From the NCBI RefSeq assembly GCF_048007035.1, contig NZ_CP180355.1, positions 3,286,001-3,350,000 on the forward strand: 64,000 nucleotides of DNA, given 5' to 3'. The notes beneath the pieces were generated by a model. It was not told the DNA's origin, made no database searches, and was given only the letters and a program-made list of their open reading frames with translations. The position numbers were made by a program, and so were the translations under genes. This document shows positions 43,055 through 50,646 of the stretch, one piece after another (within the stretch, counting starts at the first letter, position 1; every line of letters starts with the position of its first letter). This DNA comes from Imperialibacter sp963977595. GTDB lineage: Bacteria > Bacteroidota > Bacteroidia > Cytophagales > Cyclobacteriaceae.

Positions 43055-45268
43055 ATGACATGTAGGCGGGTCTCTTTTACGGTGTTCTTTTTTTCTTTTT
43101 TCTTTCTTCAAGATCTAAGATGCCAGCCTTTTTTGTCCCAAATCGATAGTCTCAATAGAATATTGAAAAAAGATTTGGACGATACTTTGCGAGTGAGGGT
43201 ATACAATTCCATTTCGGCCTACAGGCACCTGAGTAATTTTGAAATGGCTATGAGCTATGCGGAGCAAGCCCTGCAGCTGAGCCTCAAATTGGCTTATGAA
43301 AAGGGGGAGGCAAAAGCCTATCAGAATAAGGCGATTGCCTACTGGGCTCATGGCAGATATGATAGTGCTCTTTTTTACCACGCAAAAGCCATGAGCCTCT
43401 TTGAAAGAAATAATATGGAAGCGGAGTATGGAGAGGCGTACAATAAAATTGGACTTGTCTACTACTACACAGCAGATTACCCCAGGGCAATCGAATACCT
43501 GAATAAATCGGAGCAGGCGTTTCGAAAATCAAAGGACACGATTAATCTGTCACGTATTTTGAACAACATGGGCCTGATTTTCGATTCAAGGGGAGATTAC
43601 CTGCAATCGGAGAAGTATTTTGTTGAGGCAATGAAGCTGGATCTCAGTTTTCGCAATATTTATGAGCAATCGAACAAGCGGTATGACCAGGAGCATGGAG
43701 GCGAGGCAGGCTTTGTGAAGCGAAGACTTTTGCAGAAGAGGCTTAATGAGCTAAAAACAGTTGATCAGGGACAACCTACGCTGACCCTTGTGTCAAAGCT
43801 TTTTGAAATTGCTAACCTGTACGACCTTCTGAAAGAAAATGAGAAGGCCAGGGAGTACTTTCTCAAGTCGGAAATTATCTACAAAGAATTGGGAGAGTTT
43901 CTGCTCCTGGCCGATTGCTACAGAAAACTGGCAAAGGTTGCTGCTGACTTTGGCAATTCGGATGAAGCAAGAGGCTATTTTTTGAAGTCGCATGAAATCT
44001 ACCTCGAAAATGGATACTTGATTCAACTGGATTATACTTTCTCTGACCTTGCCAAAATAGCCAGGAGTAGCGGAGAATTCGACAAAGCCATTGAGTATTT
44101 AAATGCTTCGGTCAAGCTCAACGACAGCCTGGGGCATCGCCTGTCACTGATAAGATTGAATATCGAGCTAAGTAGCATCTATTTAGATGCTAATAACGAA
44201 GCGATGGCGATCGAAAAGGCGAACGATGCATATGAGCTGGCCTCACAGTTGGAGATAAAAAAACTCAAGCGTGATGCAGCCCAACTTTTGTTTGAAGCGC
44301 ATTCGAGGAGTGGCCAATTTGAAAAGGCACTTTTTTTTCTGGAGGAATCGACCAGACTCAACCAGATAATCAACGATGCTCTTGCTCACCGAGAAATAGC
44401 CAAGCTTCAAATAGAGTATGAGACTGAGGAAAAACAAAAGGAGATTGATCAACTGAATAGAATATCGTCGCTCGATGCAAGTGTGCTTGGCCTTCAGAGG
44501 CAAGTGATTACCCTGCTAAGTGGCGGCTTATTGACGATTTTGATTCTTCTTGTTTTTGTTAGTAACCGCCTGGGCAGGATAAGGTCTCTTAAGTCAAGTG
44601 TGGAGGAGCAAAAAAATCAGATTGGGGAGCAAAACAAAAGACTGGAGAAGAGGGCCAGAGAGAGGGAAATCCTTATTGGAGAAATCCATCACAGAGTAAA
44701 AAATAACCTCCAGATTATCTCCAGTCTTCTCAGGCTTCAGCAAAGAGACATTGAGGACGAAAATGCCAGAAAGGCAATTTTTGAAGGGCAGAACAGGGTG
44801 CAGTCGATGTCGTTGTTGCATCAGCGACTTTACCAGCAGGGCAATCATGAGTCGGTTGAGCTAAAGCAATACGCCGAGGATATTTTTAACCACCTTCTCA
44901 AGGTGCATCATTTGGCTAAAACGCAGGTGGATCAGGTAAATTCTTGTAACGAGATAGATTTGGATGTTGATACGGCTGTTACCTTTGGATTGATTGTCAA
45001 TGAAGTCTTTTCAAATATTTTTAAGCATGCTTATCAGCCAGGGAAAAAGCTTGCTGTAAAGTGTGAAGGGAGCAGGGTAGGTAACGAAGTGCTGGTGAAA
45101 ATATCAGACAACGGCCCCGGTTTTGGTAAAGGATTCGAAAAAACCCGTGGCCACTTTGGTCTCAATCTCATGAGCATGTTGGTGTCTGAATTGGATGGCT
45201 CCGTAGACTTTTCGAATAGTGTCAAAGGCGGCGCCGAAGTGGCGGTTAGGTTTAAGTTGATTCAGTAG
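43055..45268 (+). CDS. TPR sensor histidine kinase, HisKA_2 type (copy 2)
   Basis: A 737-residue paralogue of the kinase at 40284 with the same plan: signal peptide (about 1-23, ending RCQ), TPR repeats (AYNKIGLVYYYTADYPRAIEY), membrane helix near residue 485-505, HisKA_2 motif GEIHHRVKNNLQIISSLLRLQQ and HATPase (NEVFSNIFKHAYQP, DNGPGFG, HFGLNLMSML). The N-termini align from Met to the QPF motif, supporting the start at 43055. A 13-codon frame at 43024 overlaps the start and could affect translation. Its stop lies 7 bases from the convergent LytTR regulator gene. Confidence 0.9.
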   Translation: MTCRRVSFTVFFFSFFFLQDLRCQPFLSQIDSLNRILKKDLDDTLRVRVYNSISAYRHLSNFEMAMSYAEQALQLSLKLAYEKGEAKAYQNKAIAYWAHGRYDSALFYHAKAMSLFERNNMEAEYGEAYNKIGLVYYYTADYPRAIEYLNKSEQAFRKSKDTINLSRILNNMGLIFDSRGDYLQSEKYFVEAMKLDLSFRNIYEQSNKRYDQEHGGEAGFVKRRLLQKRLNELKTVDQGQPTLTLVSKLFEIANLYDLLKENEKAREYFLKSEIIYKELGEFLLLADCYRKLAKVAADFGNSDEARGYFLKSHEIYLENGYLIQLDYTFSDLAKIARSSGEFDKAIEYLNASVKLNDSLGHRLSLIRLNIELSSIYLDANNEAMAIEKANDAYELASQLEIKKLKRDAAQLLFEAHSRSGQFEKALFFLEESTRLNQIINDALAHREIAKLQIEYETEEKQKEIDQLNRISSLDASVLGLQRQVITLLSGGLLTILILLVFVSNRLGRIRSLKSSVEEQKNQIGEQNKRLEKRAREREILIGEIHHRVKNNLQIISSLLRLQQRDIEDENARKAIFEGQNRVQSMSLLHQRLYQQGNHESVELKQYAEDIFNHLLKVHHLAKTQVDQVNSCNEIDLDVDTAVTFGLIVNEVFSNIFKHAYQPGKKLAVKCEGSRVGNEVLVKISDNGPGFGKGFEKTRGHFGLNLMSMLVSELDGSVDFSNSVKGGAEVAVRFKLIQ

Positions 45269-45275
45269 TTTTTCG

Positions 45276-46013
45276 CTACGAAATCTTCAAAAACTTCTCT
45301 GTCAAAATTTCTTTATTAGAATTGCTCACCGGTATGGCGACTTCTCCGACGTACAGATTATTCCTATCAAACTTGTCAACCATTTGAAGGTTAACGATGA
45401 ACGACCTGTGCACCTTCAGGAATACGGACGGAAGGTTTGACAAAACACCTTTCATATTCATTGACAAAGTCATGGTGCCCTGGGTAGTGTGGATTTTGGT
45501 GTAGCTTCCATCTGCTTCAACATACAATATGTTGGTAAATGGAACTTTGTGGTACGACTCCCCTTGCTTGATAAAAAACGAATCGTTTATGACGGGTAGA
45601 GCATGCTCGCCGTTTGACACACCTTTGTCATTTCTGTCTTTCTGGAAGTTCTCTATGGCGATGTCAATGGCTATCTTCAGGTCGATGGGATCGAAAGGTT
45701 TAACCAGGTAGGCCGCTGGGTGAGTGGCTTTGGCCCGGTCGACAGTTACTGAATCGCTATAAGCCGTTAAATAAATAACAGGCAGAGCGTTTTTGGAAGT
45801 AATCTGCTTCGCTGTTTCCACCCCATCGATTGGCCCATTGATGTTGATGTCCATCAATAAAATATCCGGCGACAGTTCGTCGGCCATCAATATGGCATCG
45901 TGGCCGTTGCTGCAAATGCCGAGTGTTACATATCCATAGTCCTGAAGGCACAATTTCAGATCCTCTGCCACCACAGACTTGTCCTCAACAATGAGAACTT
46001 TCACCGTTTCCAT
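45276..46013 (-). CDS. LytTR-family response regulator
   Basis: A 245-residue regulator. The receiver domain (about 1-120) has phospho-acceptor Asp in DILLMDININGPIDG, the acidic pair in VEDKSVV and Lys in YLVKPFDP. A C-terminal LytTR DNA-binding domain follows (ILYVEADGSYTKIHT, FLKVHRSFIVNL). ATG at 46013 (METVKVLIVED) is preferred to the longer frame from 46031. It is the only regulator near the two kinases and converges on the second, so it is the likely partner of one or both. Its promoter overlaps a palindrome. Confidence 0.9.
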   Translation of the reverse strand: METVKVLIVEDKSVVAEDLKLCLQDYGYVTLGICSNGHDAILMADELSPDILLMDININGPIDGVETAKQITSKNALPVIYLTAYSDSVTVDRAKATHPAAYLVKPFDPIDLKIAIDIAIENFQKDRNDKGVSNGEHALPVINDSFFIKQGESYHKVPFTNILYVEADGSYTKIHTTQGTMTLSMNMKGVLSNLPSVFLKVHRSFIVNLQMVDKFDRNNLYVGEVAIPVSNSNKEILTEKFLKIS

Positions 46014-46071
46014 AGGTAGTTTGGCTAACAATTAAATTCAAAAAACCGCATTAGCACTTGCGCTTTCGCTG

Positions 46072-46101
46072 CAAATGTAAATGTTAGGTTAAGTTAACCA
46101 A
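46072..46101 (-). promoter_or_regulatory. Promoter of the LytTR regulator with embedded palindrome
   Basis: On the minus strand, TTG (46099-46101), a 19-base spacer and TACATTTG (46072-46079) match the Bacteroidota promoter consensus well. A perfect 13-base palindrome, ggttaa-g-ttaacc at 46087-46099, occupies the spacer and touches the -33 element, an expected place for an operator. Confidence 0.7.
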
Positions 46102-46299
46102 GATTTTCTTATTGCATAAAGTTCTCGGCGGAATTTCAGCGCAAACTGGTTTAAAAACAGGTACTTATATGCTGTTTCCAGGGAGCCCCGATGCTTAGTG
46201 CTTTGACGCTGAAGGTGTTTTGGCCCTTCGTCAACTTAAAGGCATTCGGGCACATTTCGCTCATGAATTAGTATACTTGTAGGATAAAAGAAGGTACTT

Positions 46300-46998
46300 A
46301 TGAGAAGAAGTATTTTGGGAGTGCTGTTATTGTCAGGGATATTTGCTTGCGACAGCATTGACAGCAAGCAGCAAACGGCGACTACGGAGAAAGCAAGTGA
46401 AGCAGCTGCTGCCAGTGAACCGGCAGAGGATAAACGAAAGGTCATCCTTTTCTACGGCAACAGCATCACAGCAGGCTATGGGCTCGATATTTCAGAAGCG
46501 TTTCCGGCGGTGATTCAGGAGCGGCTGGATTCTCTGGGATATGAGTATCATGTAATTAATGCCGGACTGAGCGGCGAGACCAGCGCTGGCGGACTTTCCA
46601 GGATCGATTGGGTGCTGAAAACACCGGTCGATATTTTCTCTTTGGAGCTGGGTGGCAATGATGGACTGCGTGGGATAAGCCTCGACGAAACCGAGAAGAA
46701 TCTCTCCCAAATCATAGAAAAAGTAAAGCAATCTAATCCGCAGGTAAAAATTATCGTGGCCGGTATGCAAATTCCCCCTAATATGGGGCAGGAGTACACC
46801 GACAGGTTCAAGGGAATCTTCCCGATGCTTGCCGAAAAGCACAGCACGGCACTTATTCCTTTCATTTTGGAGGGAGTGGGTGGGATTCCGGAGTTGAATC
46901 TTCCCGATGGCATCCATCCTACGCCGGAAGGACACAAGATGTTGGCAGACAATGTGTGGGCTGTACTCAAACCTATCATTGACGAAGACAATATTTGA
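46300..46998 (+). CDS. SGNH-family esterase/lysophospholipase (TesA-like) lipoprotein
   Basis: A 232-residue hydrolase with a lipoprotein signal peptide (lipobox GIFAC near residues 13-17). SGNH blocks are FYGNSITAGYG with the catalytic Ser, GLSGETSAGG (block II), ELGGNDGLRG (block III) and DGIHPTPEGHK with the catalytic Asp/His. This is the TesA/arylesterase type, which hydrolyses acyl esters in the periplasm. A near-consensus -7 box (TATACTTG, 46272-46279) lies upstream. The next gene starts 3 bases after its stop, so the two form an operon. Confidence 0.9.
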   Translation: MRRSILGVLLLSGIFACDSIDSKQQTATTEKASEAAAASEPAEDKRKVILFYGNSITAGYGLDISEAFPAVIQERLDSLGYEYHVINAGLSGETSAGGLSRIDWVLKTPVDIFSLELGGNDGLRGISLDETEKNLSQIIEKVKQSNPQVKIIVAGMQIPPNMGQEYTDRFKGIFPMLAEKHSTALIPFILEGVGGIPELNLPDGIHPTPEGHKMLADNVWAVLKPIIDEDNI

Positions 46999-47001
46999 TC
47001 T

Positions 47002-48384
47002 GTGGACAAAATAGAGAGTTTCATTTCGGCTGCGGCCAACTTCGTGTGGGGAGTGCCTTTGCTGGTGCTTGTCATGGGCGGCGGCATTTTCTTCATGTTC
47101 TATTCGGGCTTTGCGCCTTTCAGCTATTTTAAACACGCCCTCGATGTCTTGAGAGGTAAGTACGACGACCCGGATGCTCCTGGTGATGTCAGCCATTTTC
47201 AGGCGCTTTCAGGTGCGTTGGCGGCTACTATTGGCATGGGCAATGTAAGTGGAGTTGCCATTGCCATTGTCATGGGTGGGCCGGGCGTTATCTTCTGGAT
47301 GTGGGTGAGCGCTTTCTTCGGAATGGCCACCAAGTTTTTCACCTGCACATTGGCCGTGATGTACCGGGGCAAAGACTCCAACGGCGACGTGCAGGGTGGC
47401 CCGATGTATGTGATTACGGAAGGCCTTGGCAAGAAGTGGAAACCGCTGGCCGTGTTCTTCAGCGTATTCTGTTTTTTTGGTGCCACGCCTATTTTCCAAG
47501 CCAACCAGGTGATTCAGGTGACCAACGACGTACTTCTTATTCCTGCCGGATTTGCCTGGGCAGGCTCCTTCACCTCCAATTTGGTGATGGGTTTAGTTAT
47601 AACGGCGCTTACTTGTCTGGTAATTTTTGGAGGTATCAAGAGAATTGGACTGGTCGCTAGCCGCATGGTGCCGTTTATGGTGGTGCTGTATATGGCTTGT
47701 GTGTTGTATATCATGGGTATTCATTTTCTTGATATTCCCCATATCTTCGGCATGATCCTGAGTGATGCATTTACGGCCAAAGCGGCTATGGGAGGTGCTA
47801 TTGGGGCTTTGATCATAGAGGGAGCGAAGAGAGCTTCTTTCTCCAATGAGGCCGGTATTGGCACTGCGCCATTGATGCATGGCGCTTCCAAAACCAAGGA
47901 GCCGGTGCGGGAAGGACTTGTGGCCATGATGGGGCCAGCCATCGACACACTCATTGTATGTACGCTAACGGGTTTTGCCATCCTCGCCACCAACGTGTGG
48001 CAAACCACTGACACCAACGGCATTACCCTGACGGGCAAAGCATTTGAAGCGGCCATGCCGACAGTAGGGCCATTCCTTTTGTTCCTATGTGTGCTGATAT
48101 TCGGGTTTACCACCCTGTTCTCTTACAGCTACTATGGCACCAAATGCGTCAGCTTTCTGGCGGGAGCGAAATACGCCCATTACTTCAACTATTGGTATGT
48201 GTCCATCATTATTGTGGGATCCATCACCACACTCACCATGGTGGTCGACTTTATCAATGTGATGTTTGGACTGATGGCCATCCCAACTATGGTGGGAGCT
48301 ATTTTGCTGGCGCCTAAAGTAAAGGCTGCTGCCAACGACTACTTTGGCAGGGTGAAAAGAGGGGAGCTGGTGAAGCAAAGTTGA
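47002..48384 (+). CDS. Alanine/glycine:cation symporter family protein (AGCS)
   Basis: A 460-residue integral membrane protein with about 10-11 transmembrane helices. AGCS features include GALAATIGMGNVSGVAIAI near residue 70, the run GGPGVIFWMWVSAFFGMATKF, and FSNEAGIGTAPLMHGASK near residue 285. Members import alanine, glycine or related amino acids with Na+ or H+. It begins with GTG at 47002, three bases after the esterase stop. The chain appears complete and ends just before a truncated murF fragment. Confidence 0.92.
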   Translation: MDKIESFISAAANFVWGVPLLVLVMGGGIFFMFYSGFAPFSYFKHALDVLRGKYDDPDAPGDVSHFQALSGALAATIGMGNVSGVAIAIVMGGPGVIFWMWVSAFFGMATKFFTCTLAVMYRGKDSNGDVQGGPMYVITEGLGKKWKPLAVFFSVFCFFGATPIFQANQVIQVTNDVLLIPAGFAWAGSFTSNLVMGLVITALTCLVIFGGIKRIGLVASRMVPFMVVLYMACVLYIMGIHFLDIPHIFGMILSDAFTAKAAMGGAIGALIIEGAKRASFSNEAGIGTAPLMHGASKTKEPVREGLVAMMGPAIDTLIVCTLTGFAILATNVWQTTDTNGITLTGKAFEAAMPTVGPFLLFLCVLIFGFTTLFSYSYYGTKCVSFLAGAKYAHYFNYWYVSIIIVGSITTLTMVVDFINVMFGLMAIPTMVGAILLAPKVKAAANDYFGRVKRGELVKQS

Positions 48385-48389
48385 ATTCT

Positions 48390-48534
48390 TTATTCCAAAG
48401 CACTCACCATTTTTTCCAATCCTATACCTCTGCTGGCTTTTATCAAAATCGTGCAGTCAGCGAAGCCCGATGTCTTCACATGGGCCAGTAGTGCGTCTCT
48501 CGTTTCAAAATATAAAGCCGAAGGACATGCTTCT
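48390..48534 (-). pseudogene. murF: C-terminal fragment of murF cut by the insertion element
   Basis: The minus strand holds 48 codons reading ALYFETRDALLAHV, then TILIKASRGIGLEKMV, then a stop. This is the C-terminal end of MurF (UDP-N-acetylmuramoyl-tripeptide--D-Ala-D-Ala ligase), whose usual ending is a KGSRGMGLE-type motif. The frame is cut at the insertion-sequence end (48535). The rest of murF is not found on the other side of the element, so this is a separated tail. MurF is essential, so an intact copy should exist elsewhere. Confidence 0.72.
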
Positions 48535-48550
48535 TCCTGAGTTTGACACG
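48535..48550. repeat. Left terminal inverted repeat of the IS element
   Basis: tcctgagtttgacacg is a perfect 16-base inverted match to 50363-50378. Confidence 0.85.
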
Positions 48551-48593
48551 ATTTTGAGTTAAGTATCTGATATATAAGTAATTAAAAAATTGC

Positions 48594-48606
48594 TTTCGAT
48601 ATACAA
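48594..48606 (+). repeat. Direct repeat inside the IS, left copy
   Basis: tttcgatatacaa, identical to 50288-50300. The two copies closely bracket the transposase gene; they could be subterminal transposase sites or an old duplication. Confidence 0.6.
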
Positions 48607-48610
48607 GATT

Positions 48611-50233
48611 TTATAAGTATTTGATTATCTGATCCTTATGAAAAAGGTCTGGGAGGTTCTTTTCAGCCACTGCTTGTAGTAATTGCTGTGAGATTTCAGA
48701 GGTCTTGGAGCGCAGGTAGAAGTATTGATCGGCTTGTTTGACAAGACTGACTTGCATTTTGGACAAGTGGGTTCGGATGGTTTGCTCTGTAAGTGGGGTG
48801 CCTTGTTTGGTTAGCCGAAGTTGTAAATGGTTTAGCATGCTATAGGCGATATAGCACAGACAAATGTGACCCTGGATACGCTTATTGGTCCAGTGGAACA
48901 TCGGGCGGGTTTCCAGATAGCCTTTGAAGGTACGGAAGCTATGCTCTATCTGGTATAGATGGTGGTAGTGATCCAGCACCTGTTCATGGGAGAGTCCTTT
49001 GGCGTGGTAGGCGATGGCAAGGAAGCCGTCATACTTTTCGCTTCGTTTGATTTTTTCAGTATCAACCACATACTTTTCCCCTTCGGTATTTTTGAGGTAG
49101 TAGTGATGGGCCTTCTTTTTGAGTTGCGTTGGGTTTTTGAGTAACAATTCAGCCTTACGAAGCTTTTCTTCTCTTTCTTGTCGATCTTTTTCAGCTCGCT
49201 TTTCGCTGTAGGTAGCTATGATCTTTCGCTCATTGTATTCCAGGACAGTGTAGCGCACTTTGATCGGCTCACGCTCCGAACCTACTGAAGAACTCATCCA
49301 TTGATGGTGATAGTTATCCAGATCGATCAACCGGGCCTGGATGGGTTTGGGGAGTACCTTGAGCCGCTCTCCCATGATGAACTCATAGCCTTTGTCAACA
49401 GTGACTTGCAGGTTGTCAGTATTGAGCATGCCTCGGTCGGCTACCAAGACGATGTTTTCGATCTGGTATTCTTTCTTGAGGCTTTCCACCATTTCTGTGT
49501 AGGTGTATCCTTCCCACAGGTCTCCGCTATAGAGTTTGTAACCGATGGGTTGCTTGTATCTGTCAATGAGCATGGCAAAAACCACTTGTGTGCTTCCTAT
49601 TTTGCCATCTTTGCTAAAGCCTTTCTGACGCAATGCTCCTTCCTGTTCTATTTCTGATTCAAAATAGAAGGTGGTCACGTCATAGAACACCACATCTAAT
49701 TTCTGGTTGAACAGGTCTCTACCAGTTTGGAAAATGGTTTGCTGGATCAGTTGGCTATGGTCAGCCAGGTAGTCCAGACTCCTGTAGAGGTGTTGCAAGG
49801 ACACCTGAGCCAGTCCCAGGTATTCTTCCTGGTGGAAAAAGCTACCCCGCTTGCTACAAGGATCATTGAGGCGCTCAATGAGCAGTAGTAAAACCACTTC
49901 AGTAAGAGAGAAGGTCAGCTTTTTCTTTTTGGTGATCCGCTGAAATATGCGATCAAGGCCGTAATAGTGGAGTATTTTACGGTAAACCAACAGAAAGCCG
50001 TAGTTATATCTACCTTCTTCGCTGACTTGCTCACCGAGTAAATCCTTCAGATTTCCACCACCTAATTCATAGAGCCGCTGGCCCATTCGTTTCAGAGACT
50101 CGGGCGAAAAACTGTCTACCCGCCCCAGGCTGTAAAGCGTTTTGGTGCGTGGCTTGCCATCCTGGTCACGATAAGACTCAACGATGCGGATATAATCACC
50201 TGATGGCTTCTTGTCGATAATGATACTAGGCAC
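48611..50233 (-). CDS. IS1634-family transposase
   Basis: A 540-residue DDE transposase. Catalytic residues are likely Asp in VVFYDVTTFYFES, Asp in IVLVADRGML and Glu in YQIEHSFRTFKGYLETRP, as in the DDE_Tnp_1/IS1634 group. The N-terminal region with RIVESYRDQDGKPRTKTLYSLG is typical. It starts with GTG at 50233 and is uninterrupted, so the element may still be active. It lies within the inverted repeats at 48535-50378. Confidence 0.92.
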   Translation of the reverse strand: MPSIIIDKKPSGDYIRIVESYRDQDGKPRTKTLYSLGRVDSFSPESLKRMGQRLYELGGGNLKDLLGEQVSEEGRYNYGFLLVYRKILHYYGLDRIFQRITKKKKLTFSLTEVVLLLLIERLNDPCSKRGSFFHQEEYLGLAQVSLQHLYRSLDYLADHSQLIQQTIFQTGRDLFNQKLDVVFYDVTTFYFESEIEQEGALRQKGFSKDGKIGSTQVVFAMLIDRYKQPIGYKLYSGDLWEGYTYTEMVESLKKEYQIENIVLVADRGMLNTDNLQVTVDKGYEFIMGERLKVLPKPIQARLIDLDNYHHQWMSSSVGSEREPIKVRYTVLEYNERKIIATYSEKRAEKDRQEREEKLRKAELLLKNPTQLKKKAHHYYLKNTEGEKYVVDTEKIKRSEKYDGFLAIAYHAKGLSHEQVLDHYHHLYQIEHSFRTFKGYLETRPMFHWTNKRIQGHICLCYIAYSMLNHLQLRLTKQGTPLTEQTIRTHLSKMQVSLVKQADQYFYLRSKTSEISQQLLQAVAEKNLPDLFHKDQIIKYL

Positions 50234-50287
50234 TCAAAATCTGTTTGAGGCAAATCAAGCCACTATCTGAAAGAAAATCAAGCGAGT

Positions 50288-50300
50288 TTTCGATATACAA
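50288..50300 (+). repeat. Direct repeat inside the IS, right copy
   Basis: Identical to 48594-48606. Confidence 0.6.
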
Positions 50301-50318
50301 ATTTCTGAAAAGTAGTCT

Positions 50319-50353
50319 AAAAAGTGCCCATACACAGCGCAATGGCACTTTTT
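50319..50353. repeat. Hairpin near the right IS end
   Basis: aaaaagtgcc at 50319-50328 pairs perfectly with ggcacttttt at 50344-50353 around a 15-base loop. It may protect the transposase from outside transcription or act as a terminator for reading into the element. Confidence 0.6.
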
Positions 50354-50362
50354 CAATTTCAG

Positions 50363-50378
50363 CGTGTCAAACTCAGGA
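50363..50378. repeat. Right terminal inverted repeat of the IS element
   Basis: Perfect 16-base inverted match to 48535-48550. Confidence 0.85.
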
Positions 50379-50587
50379 GCAGCAAAGGCTACGACACGCC
50401 TGATGAGGTGGGTAACTTCAGCATCAAGCGCAACAAGATCAGCTTTTTGCCCAGCGCAGAGATGAGGGAAAACATGGTTACAGTGAGGTATACCAAGTAT
50501 ACTGAGCTATCAAGCACCCTTTTGTCGAACGAACCTGACAATGTATTTACCTGGGTAAAGCTCAGGGTTGTTTACATTTTTGGCTGA
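50379..50587 (+). pseudogene. Truncated 3' end of an unknown plus-strand gene
   Basis: Immediately outside the right IS end a plus-strand frame of about 69 codons runs to TGA (50585-50587). Its composition is protein-like (for example DTPDEVGNFSIKRNKISF and VFTWVKLRVVYIF). The frame continues leftward only into the IS, so the 5' part was probably lost when the element arrived or recombined. I recognise no family. Confidence 0.4.
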
Positions 50588-50646
50588 ATTTTTTTTCCTT
50601 CTGGTGACCTTTCCGTCATATTGTCATTTACAATTAAACAAACCGG

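Larger units (their letters stand above)
48535..50378. mobile_element. IS1634-type insertion sequence
   Basis: A 1.84-kb element bounded by perfect 16-base inverted repeats, with one intact transposase gene on the minus strand. A 13-base direct repeat (tttcgatatacaa at 48594-48606 and 50288-50300) flanks the transposase inside the ends, and a 10-base hairpin (50319-50353) lies near the right end. No target-site duplication is visible: the bases outside the two ends differ. That fits recombination between copies or a flanking deletion. Confidence 0.83.

Noticed and set aside
46492..47196. 234-codon open frame antisense to the esterase/symporter pair
   Set aside because: Overlaps two well-supported genes and has Arg/His-rich non-protein-like composition.
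48535..50378. Reading both flanks of the IS as one interrupted murF gene
   Set aside because: Joining the flanks keeps a frame for a while, but the right-flank residues do not resemble MurF and soon meet a stop.
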